Assembly: GCF_047149785.1 (NCBI RefSeq)
Contig: NZ_BAAGBE010000001.1
Coordinates: forward strand, 2,418,001-2,482,000
Length of the DNA stretch: 64,000 bases
Source: Nitrobacter sp047149785
GTDB taxonomy: Bacteria; Pseudomonadota; Alphaproteobacteria; Rhizobiales; Xanthobacteraceae
Direction: 5' to 3'
Shown: positions 17,411 to 26,036 of the stretch, piece by piece
How positions within the stretch are numbered: the first letter of the stretch is position 1
How the letters are laid out: the number at the start of each line of letters is the position of its first letter
Translations under genes and position numbers: made by a program
The notes under the pieces: generated by a model
The model's database searches: none
Seen by the model: the letters and a program-made list of their open reading frames with translations, nothing else
What the model was told of the DNA's origin: nothing

Positions 17411-19033
17411 TTGCAGGGGCTGCTGGCATTTCTGAAAGGCCTGGGCGCATCAAGGCTGATGGCGATGGTCGCCGTCACCGCCGTGCTGATCGGCTTCTTC
17501 GCGTTCGTCATCGTGCGCGTCACCGCCCCGCAGATGACGCCCCTCTTTACCGACCTCAGCGTCGACGACTCCTCCGGAATTATCAAGGAGCTCGAACGCC
17601 AGGCAATTCCTTACGAGCTGCGCAACGACGGCACCGCGATCATGGTGCCGAAGGACAAAGTGACGCGGCTGCGGATGAAACTCGCCGAAGCCGGACTGCC
17701 CAAGGGCGGCGGGGTCGGCTATGAGATCTTCGACAAATCCGACGCGCTCGGCACCACCAGTTTCGTCCAGAACATCAATCGCCTGCGCGCGCTGGAGGGC
17801 GAACTCGCCCGCACCATCCGCTCCATCGACCGCATCCAGGACGCCCGCGTCCATCTGGTGCTGCCCGACCGGCCGCTGTTCTCGCGCGAGGCGCCACAAC
17901 CCTCGGCGTCGATCGTGCTGCGTGTCCGCGGCAGCCTCGAACCCCAGCAGATCCGCGCCATCCGCCATCTCGTCGCCTCGGCCGTCAACGGGCTGAAGCC
18001 GCAGCGGGTGTCCATCGTGGACGAAACCGGCCGGTTGCTTGCCGACGGCTCGGCGACCGACGCCGACGGCGTGAGCGGAGACGAGCGGCGGGCCGCATTC
18101 GAAAAGCGCATGCGCGATCAGGTCGAAGCGATCGTGTCGTCGGTGGTCGGAAACGGCCGCGCGCGCGTCGAACTCTCCGCCGACTTCGATTACAACAAGA
18201 TCACCCAGACCTCGGACAAGTTCGACCCGGAAGGCCGGGTGCTGCGGTCCAGCCAGACCCGTGAGGAATCCTCGATCACGGCCGACAACAACGGCCAGGT
18301 CACGGTCAACAACGAACTTCCCGGCAATCAGCAATCGGACAATCCAAACCCTGTCCGCGATCAGAGCAAGAAGAGCGAGGAAACCAACAACTACGAAATT
18401 TCCCGCACAACCAAAACCGAGGTGACCGAAGCCGGCCGCGTCAATCGCATCTCGGTCGCCGTTCTTGTCGACGGCACCTATACCATGAACGACAAGGGCC
18501 AGATGGTCTATGCGCCGCGCAGCAAGGACGAGCTCGACCGCATCGCCACGCTGGTGCGCTCGGCTATCGGCTTCGACCAGAAGCGCGGCGACCAGGTCCA
18601 GGTCGTCAACCTCAAATTCGCCGAGCCGCCTGCCGTCGCGCCGATCGAGGCGCGCGCCGGATTCTTCGGCATGATGGATTTCACGAAGGACGACGTGATG
18701 TACATCATCGAACTCGCCGTCATGATGCTCCTCGGCCTCGTGGTGATATTCATGGTGATCCGTCCGCTGGTCCGGCGGATCCTGGCGCCGGAGCCGGCCC
18801 CGGCCGCCGCCGCGCCGTCCGCGCTCCCCGCCCCGGCCGAGGCCAGCGCCCAGACCGGCGCGACAGGACAAAATCTCGTTCCCGGCAACAACGCCACCGC
18901 GCAACTGATCGACGTCGCCCAGGTGCAGGGCCAGGTTCACGCCCAGTCGGTGCATCGGGTCGGCGAACTGGCCGAGCGCAATCCTGCCGAAACCGCTTCC
19001 ATCATCCGTCAATGGCTTGCCGAACCTGCGTGA
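17411..19033 (+). CDS. fliF: Flagellar MS-ring protein FliF
   Basis: FliF forms the MS ring in the inner membrane, on which the rotor switch and export gate are built. The 540-residue protein begins with a TTG codon (no ATG fits before the first membrane helix at about residues 17-38). Ring-building motifs follow (TPLFTDLSVDD, GLPKGGGVGYEIFD, SFVQNINRLRALEGELARTI), and the second membrane helix is at about 432-455 (VMYIIELAVMMLLGLVVIF). The C-terminal ~20 residues (ETASIIRQWLAEPA) are the FliG-binding tail. It heads the operon fliF-fliG-fliH-fliN-flbD. Confidence 0.95.
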   Translation: MQGLLAFLKGLGASRLMAMVAVTAVLIGFFAFVIVRVTAPQMTPLFTDLSVDDSSGIIKELERQAIPYELRNDGTAIMVPKDKVTRLRMKLAEAGLPKGGGVGYEIFDKSDALGTTSFVQNINRLRALEGELARTIRSIDRIQDARVHLVLPDRPLFSREAPQPSASIVLRVRGSLEPQQIRAIRHLVASAVNGLKPQRVSIVDETGRLLADGSATDADGVSGDERRAAFEKRMRDQVEAIVSSVVGNGRARVELSADFDYNKITQTSDKFDPEGRVLRSSQTREESSITADNNGQVTVNNELPGNQQSDNPNPVRDQSKKSEETNNYEISRTTKTEVTEAGRVNRISVAVLVDGTYTMNDKGQMVYAPRSKDELDRIATLVRSAIGFDQKRGDQVQVVNLKFAEPPAVAPIEARAGFFGMMDFTKDDVMYIIELAVMMLLGLVVIFMVIRPLVRRILAPEPAPAAAAPSALPAPAEASAQTGATGQNLVPGNNATAQLIDVAQVQGQVHAQSVHRVGELAERNPAETASIIRQWLAEPA

Positions 19034-19039
19034 TCCGAC

Positions 19040-20131
19040 ATGGCCGTACCTCAGACCACGACCACCCCGAACGCCAACGACATCGCCAGCGTCGTCGCTT
19101 CGCTTGCGAGTCGCCAGAGCAACCGTCCCAAGTCCAAGCCGATGAGCGGGCCGAAACGGGCGGCGGTGATGATGCTGGCGCTGGGCGAGCAGTACGGCGG
19201 CAAGGTCTGGGCCATGCTCGACGACGACGAGGTGCGCGATCTGTCGCTGGCGATGTCCACGCTCGGCACGGTCGAGGCCGACGTGGTCGAGGACCTGCTG
19301 CTCGAATTCGTCTCGCGGATGTCGGCGTCGGGCGCCCTGATGGGCAACTTCGATGCGACCGAGCGGCTGCTGACCCAATATCTCCCCTCCGACCGGGTGA
19401 GCGGAATCATGGATGAAATCCGGGGGCCCGCCGGCCGCAACATGTGGGAGAAGTTGTCCAACGTTCAGGAGGAGGTTCTCGCGAACTATCTCAAGAACGA
19501 ATATCCGCAGACCATCGCGGTCGTGCTGTCGAAGCTGAAGCCGGAACACGCGGCGCGGGTGCTCGCCATCCTGCCCGAGGACATGGCGCTCGACGTGGTC
19601 GGCCGCATGCTCAAGATGGAGGCGGTGCAAAAGGAAGTGATCGAGCGCGTCGAGCAGACGCTGCGCAGCGAATTCATGTCCAACCTGTCGCAGACCCGTC
19701 GCCGCGACGCCCACGAGGTGATGGCGGAAATCTTCAACAACTTCGACCGCCAGACCGAGACCCGTTTCATCACGGCGCTGGAAGAAGAAAACCGCGAATC
19801 CGCCGAACGCATCAAGGCGCTGATGTTCACCTTCGACGACCTCGTGAAGCTCGACGCGGGCTCGGCGCAGACCCTGATGCGCCACGTCGACAAGGACAAG
19901 CTCGGCATCGCGCTGAAGAGCGCCAACGAGGAGGTCCGCGCCTTCTTCATGGGCAACATGTCGTCGCGCGCCGCGAAGATGCTGATGGACGACATGGCTG
20001 CGCTCGGCCCGGTCCGGCTGCGTGACGTCGACGAGGCGCAGGCGCTGCTGGTCAATCTCGCCAAGGACCTCGCGGCCAAGGGCGAAATCATGCTGTCGAA
20101 AAACCGCGCCGACGACGAGCTGGTGTACTGA
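19040..20131 (+). CDS. fliG: Flagellar motor switch protein FliG
   Basis: FliG couples the stator to the rotor and sets rotation direction. The 363-residue protein has the three FliG domains: FliF-binding N-domain (GPKRAAVMMLALGEQYGGKVW), the middle armadillo domain with the EYPQTIAVVLSKLKPEHAA signature, and the C-domain torque helix (FTFDDLVKLDAGSAQTLMRHVD). It begins 6 bases after fliF. Its last stop base overlaps the fliH start (TGATG), indicating translational coupling. The N-terminal ~35 residues are an Asn/Thr/Ser-rich extension seen in relatives. Confidence 0.96.
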   Translation: MAVPQTTTTPNANDIASVVASLASRQSNRPKSKPMSGPKRAAVMMLALGEQYGGKVWAMLDDDEVRDLSLAMSTLGTVEADVVEDLLLEFVSRMSASGALMGNFDATERLLTQYLPSDRVSGIMDEIRGPAGRNMWEKLSNVQEEVLANYLKNEYPQTIAVVLSKLKPEHAARVLAILPEDMALDVVGRMLKMEAVQKEVIERVEQTLRSEFMSNLSQTRRRDAHEVMAEIFNNFDRQTETRFITALEEENRESAERIKALMFTFDDLVKLDAGSAQTLMRHVDKDKLGIALKSANEEVRAFFMGNMSSRAAKMLMDDMAALGPVRLRDVDEAQALLVNLAKDLAAKGEIMLSKNRADDELVY

Positions 20132-20760
20132 TGGGCGCACCGGCGAAATTCCTGTTCGACACCGATTTCTCGGTTTCGCATAAATCCGGGGAACGGGCGC
20201 CCACGGCCCAGGAGGTCGCGCAGCAGATCGCGGCCGCGGAAGCCCGGGCATATCAGCACGGGTTCGACGCCGCGCAGCGCGAAGCCAGGGTGCAGAGCGA
20301 CCGCCGCATGGCGCTGGCGATCGAGGATATCGCCGCCGGCATCAAGGGAATCGCCGGACGCTTCGCGGGCGTCGAAGCGCGGATGGAGACCGAGGCGGTC
20401 GATGTCGCGGTTGCGGTCGCGCGCAAATTGTGCAGCGAACTGATCGCGGCCGAACCCTTGACGGAGGTCGCCGCGCTGGTCCGCGACAGCTTCCGGCATC
20501 TGGTGTCGACGCCGCATCTGGTGGTGCGGATCAACGATCAGCTCTACGAGACGGCGCGCGAGCAAATCGAGCGTATCGCCAAACAAAACGGGTTTACCGG
20601 TCATCTCGTCATCCTCGCGGAACCCGACATCGAGACCGGCGACTGCCGGATCGAGTGGGCCGACGGCGGGATCGTGCTGGAACGTGCGACTGTCGATGCC
20701 GGGATCGGCGAGCTGGTGCGCGGTTACATGACGCTACGCAAATCGAACGGCAACCGCTGA
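20131..20760 (+). CDS. fliH: FliH-like flagellar assembly protein (FlbE equivalent)
   Basis: The position between fliG and fliN, and the length of 209 residues, are those of Caulobacter flbE/FliH. An N-terminal segment rich in Ala/Gln (EVAQQIAAAEARAYQHGFDAAQREA) has the AxxxG-like and 'YxxGFxxG'-type pattern of FliH stalk regions, and the C-terminal half (VAALVRDSFRHLVSTPHLVVRIND...DCRIEWADGGI) is the FliH/V-ATPase E-subunit-like domain. FliH binds and regulates the export ATPase FliI and links it to FliN. Start codon overlaps the fliG stop by one base. Confidence 0.82.
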   Translation: MGAPAKFLFDTDFSVSHKSGERAPTAQEVAQQIAAAEARAYQHGFDAAQREARVQSDRRMALAIEDIAAGIKGIAGRFAGVEARMETEAVDVAVAVARKLCSELIAAEPLTEVAALVRDSFRHLVSTPHLVVRINDQLYETAREQIERIAKQNGFTGHLVILAEPDIETGDCRIEWADGGIVLERATVDAGIGELVRGYMTLRKSNGNR

Positions 20761-20776
20761 GGACATGGGGCGAACA

Positions 20777-21127
20777 ATGAGCGACAACGACACCGAGGTG
20801 CCGCTTCCCGACCTCAACGCCGCCGATGCGCCGGCGATCGATGATGTCGGATATAGCGAGGACGAGCAGGTTTCGCGGGTCGCGTCCGATCTCGAGGCGG
20901 TGTTCGACGTCCCGGTCCAGGTGTCCGCCGTGCTCGGGCGTTCGAAGATGGACGTCGGCGCGCTCCTCAAGCTCGGGCCCGGCAGCGTTCTGGAACTCGA
21001 CCGGCGCGTCGGCGAGGCCATCGACATCTACGTCAACGATCGGCTCGTGGCGCGCGGCGAGGTCGTTCTCGTTGAGGACAAGCTCGGGGTGACCATGACC
21101 GAAATCATCAAGGCCGACAAAGCCTGA
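20777..21127 (+). CDS. fliN: Flagellar motor switch protein FliN
   Basis: FliN is the C-ring protein that binds FliM and FliH. The 116-residue product has an acidic N-terminus and a C-terminal SpoA domain (about 45-112; VPVQVSAVLGRSKMDVGALLKL; ...GEAIDIYVNDRLVARGEVVLVEDKLGVTMTEII in parts), all at normal length. The ATG at 20765 is in frame but leaves only one base after GAGGA, so I prefer 20777. It is directly behind fliH. Confidence 0.93.
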   Translation: MSDNDTEVPLPDLNAADAPAIDDVGYSEDEQVSRVASDLEAVFDVPVQVSAVLGRSKMDVGALLKLGPGSVLELDRRVGEAIDIYVNDRLVARGEVVLVEDKLGVTMTEIIKADKA

Positions 21128-21166
21128 CGCCCGTCGCGAGCCGGGGACACATAACAGGAGCAGATC

Positions 21167-22546
21167 ATGCGGCTTCTCATCGTTGGCACATTGAAGGGCC
21201 AGCTCACGAACGCCACCAAGATCGCCATGGACAATGGCGCGTCCGTCACCCACGCGGACGGGAACGAACAGGCCATGGCCGTGCTGCGCGGCGGAAAGGG
21301 TGCCGATCTCCTGCTGGTGGATGTCGGCCTCGATATCCGCGACCTCGTGATCCGGCTCGAAGCCGAACACATTCACGTCCCGATCGTCGCCTGCGGTATC
21401 ACCAGAGATGCGCGTGCCGCTGTCGCGGCAATCCACGCCGGCGCCAAGGAATACATCCCCTTGCCGCCGGATCCCGAACTGATCGCCGCGGTGCTCGCAG
21501 CCGTGGCCAACGACTCGCGCGATCTCGTCTACCGCGACGAAGCGATGGCGAGGGTCATCAAGCTGGCGCAGCAGATCTCCGGCTCCGACGCCTCGGTCAT
21601 GATCACCGGCGAATCCGGCACCGGCAAGGAAGTGCTGGCGCGCTACGTTCATACCCGCTCGAACCGTGCCAGGCGGCCGTTCATTTCGATCAATTGCGCG
21701 GCGATTCCGGAGCATCTCCTGGAATCCGAACTGTTCGGTCACGAGAAGGGCGCGTTCACCGGCGCGGTCGCGCGCCGCATCGGCAAATTCGAGGAAGCCA
21801 GCGGCGGCACGCTGCTGCTCGACGAAATCTCCGAGATGGACGTGCGTCTGCAATCGAAGCTCTTGCGCGCCATCCAGGAGCGCGTGATCGATCGCGTCGG
21901 CGGTACCCGCCCGGTGCCGGTCGACATTCGCATCATCGCCACCTCGAACCGCAACCTTGCAGACGCCGTGCGTGAGGGAGCCTTCCGCGAGGACCTGCTG
22001 TTCCGCCTCAACGTCGTCAACCTGAAAATCCCGCCGCTACGCGAGCGTCCCGCCGACATTCTCGAACTTGCGCAGCATTTCGCGAAGAAATATGCCGAAG
22101 CCAACGGCCTGCCGGTACGTCCGATTTCGGCGGATGCGCGGCGCGTGCTGACCACCAATCGCTGGCAGGGCAACGTCCGCGAGCTTGAGAACACCCTTCA
22201 CCGCGCGGTCCTGATGGCGGGCGGCGACGAGATCGGCGCCGACGCGATCCTGACGCCGGACGGCGATCGTCTCGACCTCGCGAAAACCGCGCCCGCCGTT
22301 GCCCACGCTACGCTCGCCGCCGAGCAGGTGACGCGGGCGCTGGTCGGCCGCACCGTGGCCGACGTCGAGCGCGACCTGATCCTCGAAACGCTGAAGCATT
22401 GCCTCGGCAACCGGACCCATGCCGCCAACATTCTCGGCATTTCGATCCGTACGCTGCGCAACAAACTCAATGAATACGCCGATGGCGGCATCCCTATCAC
22501 GCCCCCCGGAAGCGGCGATCATCGCGCGTTCGTGGCGACGACCTGA
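21167..22546 (+). CDS. flbD: Sigma-54-dependent flagellar regulator FlbD
   Basis: The 459-residue protein activates late flagellar genes with sigma-54. Order: a receiver-like domain (1-120), an AAA+ domain (about 122-350) with Walker A GESGTGKE at 148-155 and the sigma-54-contacting GAFTGA at 195-200, then a Fis-type DNA-binding domain (HAANILGISIRTLRNKLNEY). The receiver begins MRLLIVGTLKG, lacking the usual paired N-terminal acidic residues, although Asp52 is at the phospho-acceptor place. Atypical receivers are known for Caulobacter FlbD. A CAGGAG sequence precedes the ATG. Its likely local target is the fliK promoter at 14464. Confidence 0.93.
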   Translation: MRLLIVGTLKGQLTNATKIAMDNGASVTHADGNEQAMAVLRGGKGADLLLVDVGLDIRDLVIRLEAEHIHVPIVACGITRDARAAVAAIHAGAKEYIPLPPDPELIAAVLAAVANDSRDLVYRDEAMARVIKLAQQISGSDASVMITGESGTGKEVLARYVHTRSNRARRPFISINCAAIPEHLLESELFGHEKGAFTGAVARRIGKFEEASGGTLLLDEISEMDVRLQSKLLRAIQERVIDRVGGTRPVPVDIRIIATSNRNLADAVREGAFREDLLFRLNVVNLKIPPLRERPADILELAQHFAKKYAEANGLPVRPISADARRVLTTNRWQGNVRELENTLHRAVLMAGGDEIGADAILTPDGDRLDLAKTAPAVAHATLAAEQVTRALVGRTVADVERDLILETLKHCLGNRTHAANILGISIRTLRNKLNEYADGGIPITPPGSGDHRAFVATT

Positions 22547-22698
22547 TGTTGCGGACCCACGACGAGCGCCACACGTAAAGGAATAAGCCCTTTCTGCCGT
22601 GCAGACGGAACGCATCTTGCGCCTGCTCCGCAAATAGTTAGCTTTCGAAGAGCGAGTCGCGGCACCCCTTCGCGGGCTCCGCCATGCTTCGAGACCCC

Positions 22699-23808
22699 AT
22701 GACCTCCTTCACGCCGCATCAGGATACAGCGCTGAAAGCCGTCGCCGACTGGCTGAAAGCCAAACCCGGCAAAGGCAGCACGCCGCAGGTATTCCGCCTG
22801 TTCGGCTATGCCGGCACCGGCAAGACCACGCTGGCGCGCCATATCGCCGACGGCGTCGACGGCGAGGTCAAGTTCGCGGCCTTCACCGGCAAGGCCGCGC
22901 TGGTAATGCGCAATAAAGGCTGCGACGGCGCGTCGACGATCCACTCGCTGATCTATCGCGCCCGCGAATCCGGCGAGGAGCAGCCGAGTTTTGAGTTGTG
23001 GGACGATGCACCCGCCTCCAAGGCCAAGCTCATCGTGATCGATGAGTGCTCGATGGTCGACGCCGAACTCGGTCGCGACCTGATGTCGTTCGACTGCCCG
23101 CTGCTGGTGCTGGGAGATCCCGCGCAACTGCCGCCGATCCAGGGCGGCGGCTTCTTCACCAGCGCAGCTCCGGATGCCATGCTGACCGAGGTTCACCGTC
23201 AGGCCCAGGACGACCCGATCGTGCGCATGTCGATGGAGGTTCGCGAGGGCCGCGAACTCGACATCGGCCGCTACGGCGAAAGCGAAGTCGTGGCGCGCGG
23301 CGAGTTGGATCCCGCGCGCGTGATGAACGCCGATCAGGTGCTGGTCGGACGCAACAATACCCGCCGCTCCTACAACATGCGGATGCGGCAGCGGCGGAAC
23401 GTCCAGGATCCGCTGCCGGTGGCCGGCGACAAACTGGTCTGTCTGCGCAACAACCGCAAGAAGGCGCTGTTCAACGGCGGCCTGTGGCGCGTGAAGTCGC
23501 GCGCCGCCTCGAAATCGAAAATCATCACGATGCGACTCTCCCCCGATGAAGAATTCGCGCACAAGGTGACGAAGGTCTCGGTGCGGCAGGACTGCTTCGC
23601 CGGCGGCATCGAGGATATTCCATGGGAGCAGCGCAAGCCTTACGACGAATTCGACTACGGCTACGTCCTGACCGTGCACAAATCGCAGGGCTCGCAATGG
23701 GACGACGTGGTGCTGTTCGACGAGAGTTTCGCGTTTCAGGACAGCCGCGCGCGCTGGCTTTATACCGGCATCACCCGCGCCGCGAAGCGATTGAGCATCG
23801 TGGTGTAG
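22699..23808 (+). CDS. ATP-dependent RecD-like DNA helicase
   Basis: The 369-residue protein from ATG 22699 is a superfamily-1 helicase. Motif I is FGYAGTGKTTLA, motif II VIDECSMVD, motif III LGDPAQLPPI, and the C-terminal motifs VTVHKSQGSQWDDVVLFDE and YTGITRAAKRL are clear. It is much shorter than RecD2/TraA and resembles the stand-alone ATP-dependent RecD-like helicases of phage Dda type found in alphaproteobacteria. Likely role: DNA repair or fork processing. ATG 22684 would add five residues. No recB/recC is nearby. Confidence 0.87.
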   Translation: MTSFTPHQDTALKAVADWLKAKPGKGSTPQVFRLFGYAGTGKTTLARHIADGVDGEVKFAAFTGKAALVMRNKGCDGASTIHSLIYRARESGEEQPSFELWDDAPASKAKLIVIDECSMVDAELGRDLMSFDCPLLVLGDPAQLPPIQGGGFFTSAAPDAMLTEVHRQAQDDPIVRMSMEVREGRELDIGRYGESEVVARGELDPARVMNADQVLVGRNNTRRSYNMRMRQRRNVQDPLPVAGDKLVCLRNNRKKALFNGGLWRVKSRAASKSKIITMRLSPDEEFAHKVTKVSVRQDCFAGGIEDIPWEQRKPYDEFDYGYVLTVHKSQGSQWDDVVLFDESFAFQDSRARWLYTGITRAAKRLSIVV

Positions 23809-23945
23809 CCGCCGGAAAAATAACGCGATACGCCTTTCAGCTACGTCTCGGCGCTTGTGCGAACGGCCGTTGCCGACGGACAGACACGCATGAATATCGC
23901 GATGAGCGAGGCCGAGCAGCTCGATCCTCCTGTCGTCGCATATAT

Positions 23946-24041
23946 AGCGTTTTCGAGCGAAGTGGAATCCGGTTCGCGTTAGGAAAACATGTCAAAAAGC
24001 TGGAGCGCGGTTTTGATTCCATCAAAGCCGGACTGGCTCTA
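23946..24041 (+). repeat. Dispersed 'GCGTTTTCGAGCG' intergenic repeat, copy A
   Basis: The element starts AGCGTTTTCGAGCGAAGTGG, has an inner GGTTCGCG...AGGAAAAC segment, and ends with a hairpin (GGTTTTGATTCCATCAAAGCC) and CTCTAG. Related copies are at 37770, 40037, 41461 (variant), 42162 (end only), 43751 (start only) and 49442 (reverse strand). The region 23809-24241 otherwise shows no supported gene; a 31-codon frame at 24096 is not convincing. Confidence 0.85.
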
Positions 24042-24241
24042 GCCTCGCTCAAACGGGCGCCATTTGCTATTGATTCATCGTCGAGCTAAAGAAAAATGAA
24101 CCTTGAGGAGGTCATGGCGCACCAAGCATCATGTCCGTCGTCATTTGGATCCGTGCCCGCTTGCGGCAATCTGACGCTTCGCCAATCATGACGCCTTGAA
24201 CAAGTATCCTTTGGCGATATCCACCAGTGAGGAGATTGAAG

Positions 24242-24619
24242 ATGCGATCGAAGATTCTGTTGGGAGCACTGCTCGCCGGTGCCGTGGCGTTCACATTTTC
24301 CGTGCCGGCAACCTCAGCGCCGCTCATCGGTCAATCCGGTCTGAGCACAGCCATCCCATCCTCGATCGAGACCGTGCAGTATTACAGGCACGGACACAGG
24401 TACTATGGCCACGGCCACTATCACCACGGGGGTGGCGGCGCCGGCGCATTGATCGGCGGCCTGGCGGCTGGCGCCATTATCGGCGGCGCAATTGCCGCGG
24501 GTCAGGCCAATGCGGCCGCGCAACAGAACGCAGCCTATTGCGCGCAGCGCTTCCGTTCCTACGATCCGGCATCCGGAACGTATCTCGGCTTGGACGGCTA
24601 CCGTCATCCCTGTCCGTAG
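24242..24619 (+). CDS. BA14K family exported protein
   Basis: The 125-residue protein has a signal peptide (MRSKILLGALLAGAVAFTFSVPATSA), a His/Tyr/Gly-rich stretch (HGHRYYGHGHYHHGGGG), a Gly/Ala-rich hydrophobic segment (ALIGGLAAGAIIGGAIAAG), and the terminal BA14K motif YCAQRFRSYDPASGTYLGLDGYRHPCP (in part: YCAQRFRSYDPASGTY). BA14K was first described as an immunoreactive lectin-like protein of Brucella; function in free-living relatives is unknown. GAGGAG precedes ATG 24242. A terminator follows. Confidence 0.88.
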   Translation: MRSKILLGALLAGAVAFTFSVPATSAPLIGQSGLSTAIPSSIETVQYYRHGHRYYGHGHYHHGGGGAGALIGGLAAGAIIGGAIAAGQANAAAQQNAAYCAQRFRSYDPASGTYLGLDGYRHPCP

Positions 24620-24670
24620 GCGACAGAATTTTTTCGGCCCACGATCCTGCCAACACATCCGAGCCGTTTG

Positions 24671-24699
24671 ACGCGGAGCCCGTCGGCTCCGCGATTTTT
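24671..24699. terminator. Intrinsic terminator between BA14K gene and metB
   Basis: A perfect 8-bp stem GCGGAGCC/GGCTCCGC (24673-24680, 24685-24692), loop CGTC, followed by GATTTTT. It serves the plus-strand gene and lies in the convergent gap with metB. Confidence 0.9.
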
Positions 24700-24729
24700 A
24701 TATATGCAGCATGTTTGCGACGTCGCGGT

Positions 24730-25914
24730 TCAGACGCCCGCTTTTTGACGGGCCGGTCCCTTGATTGCAGCAAGAGCCCGATCCAGATCGGCGATCAGGT
24801 CGGCGGCGTCCTCCAGGCCGATTGAAAGCCGTATGAGACCGCTCGTGATGCCGGCGGCCCTGCGCGCTTCCTCCGACATGCTGGCATGGGTCATCGTCGC
24901 GGGATGAGCCACCAGGCTCTCGGTGCCGCCGAGCGACTCCGCGAGACTGAAAAGCTTCACGGCCTCGACGAAACGGGCGGCTTCCACATCGCTTCCCTTC
25001 AGTTCGAAGCTGAGCATCGCGCCAAAGCCGGATTGCTGGGCCTTGGCGACGGCGTGGCCCGGATGCGTGGGCAACCCCGGATAGTGGCACGCGGCGACAA
25101 GCGGATGCTTCGCAAGAAACTCGGCAACCGCCTGCGCGTTGCGCTGTTGCCACTCCATGCGCGGAAACAGCGTGCGGATGCCGCGAAGCGCCAGATACGA
25201 ATCGAACGGCGCTCCCGTGGTGCCGACGATATTGGCCCAGGCCGCCAGCGCCTCGGCATCGGCGGCATCGGCCGCGATCACGGCGCCGCCGACCATGTCG
25301 GAATGGCCGTTGAGATATTTCGTCGTCGAGTGAATGACAAAATCCGCCCCGAGCGCAATGGGACGCTGCAGAGCGGGCGACAGAAACGTATTGTCGACGG
25401 CGACTTTGGCGCCAACCGCTCCGGCCTGCGCGACAATCGCCCGGATGTCGACGATGCGCATCAGAGGATTGCTCGGAGTCTCGATCAGGACGAGCCTGGG
25501 CCTATCCTGCAAGGCGGCCGTCAGCGCCTTCGCATCGTTCTGATCGACAAAAACCACCTTGAAGTGGCCGCGGTCGCGGCGGTTCACCAGCAGGCGTTGC
25601 GTGCCGCCGTAACAGTCATGCGGCGCAATCACGACCTCATCGCGCGACAGTTGCGACAGCACCAGATCAATCGCGGCCAAACCCGAGGACACCACCACCG
25701 CGCCGGCGCCGCCTTCGAGCTTGGCGAGAGTGTCGGCCAGCAACGTCCGGGTGGGGTTGCTGGTCCGGGTATATTCGTGCGGGCCGCTGCGCCCGAAGCC
25801 GGGCCAGATGAAAGTGCTCGACAGGCAGAGCGGCGGCGTCACCGCTCCGAAGGCATCCTCCGTCGCGATGCCGTTTGCGGCCGCGACCGTTTTCAGGTTC
25901 GTAGATTCGGGCAT
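24730..25914 (-). CDS. metB: Cystathionine gamma-synthase-type PLP enzyme
   Basis: The 394-residue enzyme belongs to the Cys/Met metabolism PLP family. The PLP lysine is in HSTTKYLNGHSD; the substrate-side motifs YTRTSNPTR, VSSGLAAI and SLGGTESLVAHPATMTH are present. The GTTGAPFDSYLALRGIRTL stretch is typical of cystathionine gamma-synthase. It would join an activated homoserine to cysteine in transsulfuration. MetX in this window makes O-acetylhomoserine, a possible partner; a cystathionine gamma-lyase or O-acetylhomoserine sulfhydrylase role cannot be excluded. Its start is 122 bases downstream of the cysI end, same strand. Confidence 0.83.
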   Translation of the reverse strand: MPESTNLKTVAAANGIATEDAFGAVTPPLCLSSTFIWPGFGRSGPHEYTRTSNPTRTLLADTLAKLEGGAGAVVVSSGLAAIDLVLSQLSRDEVVIAPHDCYGGTQRLLVNRRDRGHFKVVFVDQNDAKALTAALQDRPRLVLIETPSNPLMRIVDIRAIVAQAGAVGAKVAVDNTFLSPALQRPIALGADFVIHSTTKYLNGHSDMVGGAVIAADAADAEALAAWANIVGTTGAPFDSYLALRGIRTLFPRMEWQQRNAQAVAEFLAKHPLVAACHYPGLPTHPGHAVAKAQQSGFGAMLSFELKGSDVEAARFVEAVKLFSLAESLGGTESLVAHPATMTHASMSEEARRAAGITSGLIRLSIGLEDAADLIADLDRALAAIKGPARQKAGV

Positions 25915-26036
25915 GATGTTCGTGGACTTTCGATGAAATGCGGCGAGCGCACATCCCGTCCGGGGTGTCGCGACCAGCCGACCGCGACATATTTAAAGAG
26001 CTTCAGCCGAAATATAAATGGGCCGGCGCGGCCTAT

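Noticed and set aside
17450..20251. 933-codon open frame antisense to fliF and fliG
   Set aside because: It exactly shadows two well-supported flagellar genes, has no recognisable domain, and is His/Arg-rich as expected for antisense frames in GC-rich DNA.
24096..24191. 31-codon frame upstream of the BA14K gene
   Set aside because: Too short and without similarity; may be only part of the leader.
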